Shown here: piece after piece, positions 40,733-43,255 of the stretch
Numbering within the stretch: position 1 is the first letter of the stretch
Layout: the number at the start of each line of letters is the position of its first letter
Assembly: GCA_013389105.1 (NCBI GenBank)
Contig: JACADZ010000089.1
Span: forward strand, 1-43,255
Direction: 5' to 3'
Source of the DNA: Parvularculaceae bacterium
GTDB taxonomy: Bacteria; Pseudomonadota; Alphaproteobacteria; Caulobacterales; Parvularculaceae
DNA length: 43,255 nucleotides
The notes under the pieces: generated by a model
Told to the model about the DNA's origin: nothing
Database searches by the model: none
The model's input: only the letters and a program-made list of their open reading frames with translations
Program-made: the position numbers and the translations under genes

Positions 40733-41551
40733 TTACTTTCCCTTCAATGCAAGCACGCGCTCGGCGGCCTTCAGAACCGGCCTTTCGACCAGTTTGCCGT
40801 CGAGCAGCGCCACGCCGCCTCCGGCGGCTTCATAGGCGGCGGCGATTTTTTCGGCCTTGGAGATTTCGTCCGTTGACGGAGTAAATATCTCGTTTATCGC
40901 GGCGATCTGGGCGGGGTGGATGGCCGCGCGCCCATGAAAGCCGAGCGCCTTGACCCGGGCGGTATCGGCGCGCAGGCCCGCCTCGTCGCCGACGTCCAGA
41001 TAGGGAACATCCATGGTCGCGCAGCCGGCGAGCGCGGCCGCCGCGACGATGGCGCTGCGCGCATGCAGCATTGCATCGAACTCGAGCGCCGCGCCCAGGC
41101 TCGCCGAATAGTCCGCGCCGCCGAACATTATGCCTCCCCTATCGCCGATGGCGCGCGCGATTTCGGCGAGCGCGAAATAGGCGTCCGGCGTTTCCATGAG
41201 AGCCCAGACCGGCGGAACTTCGGCCCCGAGGACGGCGCGGATCTGAGAGATCTCGAAGGCCGAGACGACTTTCGGGATCATGACGAAGGCGGGCCGGGCG
41301 CCGCTGTCGAGCAGCGCCGCGACGTCGCGAATGCCCTCCTTGTCGACGAGCGCGTTGATGCGCAGGCCGAGAACTGTTCCTTCGGGGCGCGATTTGATGA
41401 AGGCGAGCGATTCGAGGCGCGCGGACGCCTTCCGGTCCGGCGCGACCGCATCCTCAAGATCGATGCACACGGCGTCGGCGCCGGACGCCATCGCCTTGCG
41501 GAAGCGATCCGCTCGCGCCCCAGGCACGAACAGGAGTGATCGGAAGGCCAT
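40733..41551 (-). CDS. CitE-like 3-hydroxy-acyl-CoA lyase
   Basis: A 272-aa TIM-barrel lyase of the CitE/malyl-CoA/citramalyl-CoA family. It shows CIDLEDAVAP (29-38), Arg64 in RINALVD, the metal ligand Glu120 in ALMETPDAY and Asp147 in GGADYSASLG. It cleaves a 3-carboxy-3-hydroxyacyl-CoA into acetyl- (or acyl-) CoA and an oxo acid. The ATG at 41551 has a GGAGG site 5 nt upstream. It leads operon F. No citD or citF is present, excluding citrate lyase. Confidence 0.92.
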   Translation of the reverse strand: MAFRSLLFVPGARADRFRKAMASGADAVCIDLEDAVAPDRKASARLESLAFIKSRPEGTVLGLRINALVDKEGIRDVAALLDSGARPAFVMIPKVVSAFEISQIRAVLGAEVPPVWALMETPDAYFALAEIARAIGDRGGIMFGGADYSASLGAALEFDAMLHARSAIVAAAALAGCATMDVPYLDVGDEAGLRADTARVKALGFHGRAAIHPAQIAAINEIFTPSTDEISKAEKIAAAYEAAGGGVALLDGKLVERPVLKAAERVLALKGK

Positions 41552-41571
41552 CAATCCCTCCGGGGAGACTT

Positions 41572-41581
41572 TGTCCGGACA
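41572..41581. promoter_or_regulatory. TGTCCGGACA operator, site 2
   Basis: The site lies inside the perfect 14-bp palindrome TTTGTCCGGACAAA, 20 nt upstream of the CitE-like ATG, and shares its core with the site at 35852. It places operon F under the same regulator as operon E and gntR2. Confidence 0.7.
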
Positions 41582-41617
41582 AACTAGTGGCTCGCGCCGC
41601 GGGGGTCAATGCAAGGC

Positions 41618-42307
41618 TCAGAACGGCTTCACCGCCCCGAAGAAGGCCGTCGTCATGATGCCGATCCAGTAGAAATACGCGATCGTGCGCCCGAGCCGGA
41701 TGGATCGCTTCAGCTTTGATTCAGCCTCCGGATTCGGACCCGCTGCGAGCACGGGGAAGAGCCTGCGCCACTCATGCATGATGACCCGGAGGACGAATCC
41801 GAGGCAAAGCATGAGGCCATAGGTCAAGATCTTGGCGCTGTACCATTTCTGGCCGTCGCCGGCCGCGAAGGGCCCAAAGCCGAGCAGGGAGGTCGTCGCC
41901 GTAATGATCAGCGTCGGGATGATAATGTAGCGCGTCCAGTCCTCGATGTCCGAGAGGCGGTTGCCGCGATCTGTGCCTCGGAAGGAAAAGGCGCCAAGCG
42001 TCACCGCGACCCAGAGCGCCCAAAGAAACCACATGAGCGCCAGCCACGCGCCGCCGAACGGCTGAACTCCCCAGAGATTGCCCATGTGAAGGCCGAGCGG
42101 CAGGAGCGTGATGATCCCCAGCCGCGCGAGGATATCGATGCGAAACGCGGTATCCATGTGCCTCCGGCGCTCCTCGAGCGAAAGCGCCGGATTGACGACT
42201 TTATAAGACGTCTGGAACACGCCCCACTCGCCGCCGAGCCAGTAGACCATGGCGATAATGTGCAGCCAGCGGAGGATCGCCAGCTGGTGTGTCTCGAGGA
42301 ACTCCAT
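41618..42307 (-). CDS. Integral membrane protein, paralog of the 16.4-kb gene
   Basis: A 229-aa inner membrane protein with about five helices. The first contains WLHIIAMVYWLGGEWGVFQTS, matching the signature of the protein at 16383-17036. His15-like and Trp residues in this helix could hold a cofactor, but none is proven. It stands alone between operon F and the VOC lipoprotein gene and has its own TGATATATCA-type site 28 nt upstream. With a GGGAG ribosome binding site and ATG, the start is secure. Confidence 0.78.
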   Translation of the reverse strand: MEFLETHQLAILRWLHIIAMVYWLGGEWGVFQTSYKVVNPALSLEERRRHMDTAFRIDILARLGIITLLPLGLHMGNLWGVQPFGGAWLALMWFLWALWVAVTLGAFSFRGTDRGNRLSDIEDWTRYIIIPTLIITATTSLLGFGPFAAGDGQKWYSAKILTYGLMLCLGFVLRVIMHEWRRLFPVLAAGPNPEAESKLKRSIRLGRTIAYFYWIGIMTTAFFGAVKPF

Positions 42308-42334
42308 GACGCCGTCTCCCGCGTTTTTTCAAAA

Positions 42335-42344
42335 TGATATACCA
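42335..42344. promoter_or_regulatory. TGATATATCA-type operator, site 4
   Basis: TGATATACCA in the context AAAATGATATACCAATT lies 28 nt upstream of the membrane protein start. It is the reverse complement of site 1 (TGGTATATCA), and site 1 precedes the operon with the paralogous membrane protein. Confidence 0.6.
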
Positions 42345-42379
42345 ATTCAACGGGCGGAAAAGCGCGGCGCGGTCGCAGC

Positions 42380-42967
42380 TCACTTCCTGCGCGGGTCCCG
42401 GATCACCTTGTTGAGTTCGACCGTGTGCCCGTCCGGATCGACCAGCATGGAGACCAGAACCTCGATATCGCCGGCGGGGGAGGGATATTTGCGAAGGCCC
42501 GGCGCGCTCACGACCCTGACGCCCTTGACCGCGGCGGCCCGTGCGAAAACGTCCTCTTGATTGGCGGCGTTGAACACGAGAACGATCTCGCCCGGCGTGA
42601 AGTCCGCTGCGTCCGGATCGCGCCTGTCGAACTTGGTCTGGTCGAGAAACTGCCAGAGCCCCAGCATGCCGATATAGTCGTCATTGGCCTTCAGGAGCAC
42701 GAGCCGGGAGCGGTTGACGCCGTCGCTCTTCGCACGCGTCGTCAGGCCCGGAGATGTCAGCGTCTGATCGTATTCGACCGTCATGCCGAGGGCGTCTCGA
42801 TAGAAGGCGAGCGAGGTCTCGATGTCGCGAACGACGAGCGTGGTTCGCCTGAGGTCGATCGGATTTCGCGGCGCTTCGACAACCGGCGGCGGAGCGGTCT
42901 CTTTTGAGTGTGTTGCGCAGCTTGCGGCGCCGAGCGCAGTCAGCAAGAGAAACGTCTTCCGCGGCAT
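42380..42967 (-). CDS. VOC-fold probable lipoprotein
   Basis: A 195-aa protein. The N-terminus PRKTFLLLTALGAASCATHS is a likely lipoprotein signal, with Cys17 as the lipidation site (relaxed lipobox AASC). A single VOC domain follows (about 40-190), with LRRTTLVVRDIETSLAFYRD and a final VDPDGHTVELN strand. VOC enzymes are rarely exported. The ATG at 42967 has a GGAGG site 7 nt upstream; an ATG at 42982 overlapping the previous stop is an alternative. It may bind or transform substrate in the periplasm. Confidence 0.78.
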   Translation of the reverse strand: MPRKTFLLLTALGAASCATHSKETAPPPVVEAPRNPIDLRRTTLVVRDIETSLAFYRDALGMTVEYDQTLTSPGLTTRAKSDGVNRSRLVLLKANDDYIGMLGLWQFLDQTKFDRRDPDAADFTPGEIVLVFNAANQEDVFARAAAVKGVRVVSAPGLRKYPSPAGDIEVLVSMLVDPDGHTVELNKVIRDPRRK

Positions 42968-42978
42968 TCCGGCCTCCA

Positions 42979-43254
42979 TCATTTACGTACAAAGACATAT
43001 CCGCCGCCGGCCGGTCCCCAGACCACGGCGCCGTCGGCCGCAAAGCCGCGGTCCCAGTTGGCGTAGCGCCCGTCGACGATGACGCCGAGGCTGATCGCGT
43101 AGGACGCGCCCTTGTAGGCGTTCGGGCATTTTTCCGAGGTCGAGCGCCACATTTTTTCCGCCACGCGCTCAACCGTGATCTTGCACTCGCTAGCAAGAAG
43201 ATCGTCCGGAGTCAGGTCGGCGAGCGGAGAAGGCCCGCGCCAGGCGGCGCGGGC
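42979..43254 (-). CDS. Unrecognised protein, 5' end outside window
   Basis: The frame is open to the window edge. The 91 visible C-terminal residues include DDLLASECKITVERVAEKMW, then ISLGVIVDGRYANWDRGFAA, ending GPAGGGYVFVRK. I do not recognise it. Two Cys residues lie in the visible part, and it may be a secreted beta-rich protein; this is a guess. Its stop lies 11 nt before the VOC lipoprotein ATG, so the two are probably co-transcribed. Confidence 0.65.
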   Translation of the reverse strand, partial: ARAAWRGPSPLADLTPDDLLASECKITVERVAEKMWRSTSEKCPNAYKGASYAISLGVIVDGRYANWDRGFAADGAVVWGPAGGGYVFVRK

Positions 43255-43255
43255 C

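Overview
The window looks like high-GC alphaproteobacterial DNA, possibly Rhizobiales. The evidence is codon usage, the DUF3768/ArdA/Fic mobilisation neighbourhood, and the two UTRA-type GntR regulators. It has three parts: a mobilisation module (about 3.1-9.9 kb) set among insertion-sequence debris, a small accessory block (9.9-14.3 kb), and a compact 27-kb catabolic island (15.9-43 kb). No tRNA or rRNA gene and no CRISPR array was seen.

Left part. Two IS5-type transposase fragments flank an unrecognised 474-aa protein. A complete IS481-family element (1881-3146) has inserted into the second fragment. Next come two small conserved genes (one DUF3768), a Fic-domain AMPylase with an N-terminal inhibitory motif, and the antirestriction gene ardA. 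On the minus strand lies an operon mobC - relaxase - three unknown genes that ends at a terminator shared with ardA. Perfect short hairpins sit just before the start codons of ardA and of the 74-aa gene, and phased TTTTTCA repeats run into fic. A 20-bp direct repeat brackets a redoxin/protoglobin/MarR module next to the presumed oriT. A LysR, an F420-reductase-like NADP oxidoreductase and a DJ-1/PfpI protein follow. The junction at 14.4-15.9 kb is a graveyard: a 58-bp IS481 end, three IS3 fragments and a decayed serine recombinase.

Right part. Genes are packed into overlapping operons: (A) + strand 15972-22001, YciI - membrane protein - FAD oxidase - VOC protein - MDR reductase - aldehyde dehydrogenase; (B) - strand 23949-22064, sodium symporter and DUF1330; (C) + strand 24039-27673, isochorismatase-fold hydrolase, two polysaccharide-deacetylase-fold proteins and a Tat-exported nitrilase-fold protein lacking the catalytic Cys and Lys; (D) - strand 29483-27709, a LeuC/LeuD-like hydro-lyase divergent from gntR1; (E) - strand 35862-30458, two MmgE/PrpD proteins, a PaaK-like ligase and an amidase, divergent from gntR2; (F) - strand 41551-36700, CitE-like lyase, MaoC hydratase, acyl-CoA dehydrogenase and two class III CoA-transferases; then a second membrane protein, a VOC lipoprotein and a partial gene.

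Two short palindromes divide the island into two probable regulons. TGATATATCA-type sites lie before operons A, B/C, D/gntR1 and the 42.3-kb membrane gene. TGTCCGGACA sites lie before E/gntR2 and F. The enzyme set suggests uptake of a small cyclic amide or imide, opening of its C-N bonds, and degradation of the released (possibly branched C5) dicarboxylate through CoA thioesters to a CitE-type cleavage. The substrate is not shown by the sequence; this pathway is an inference.
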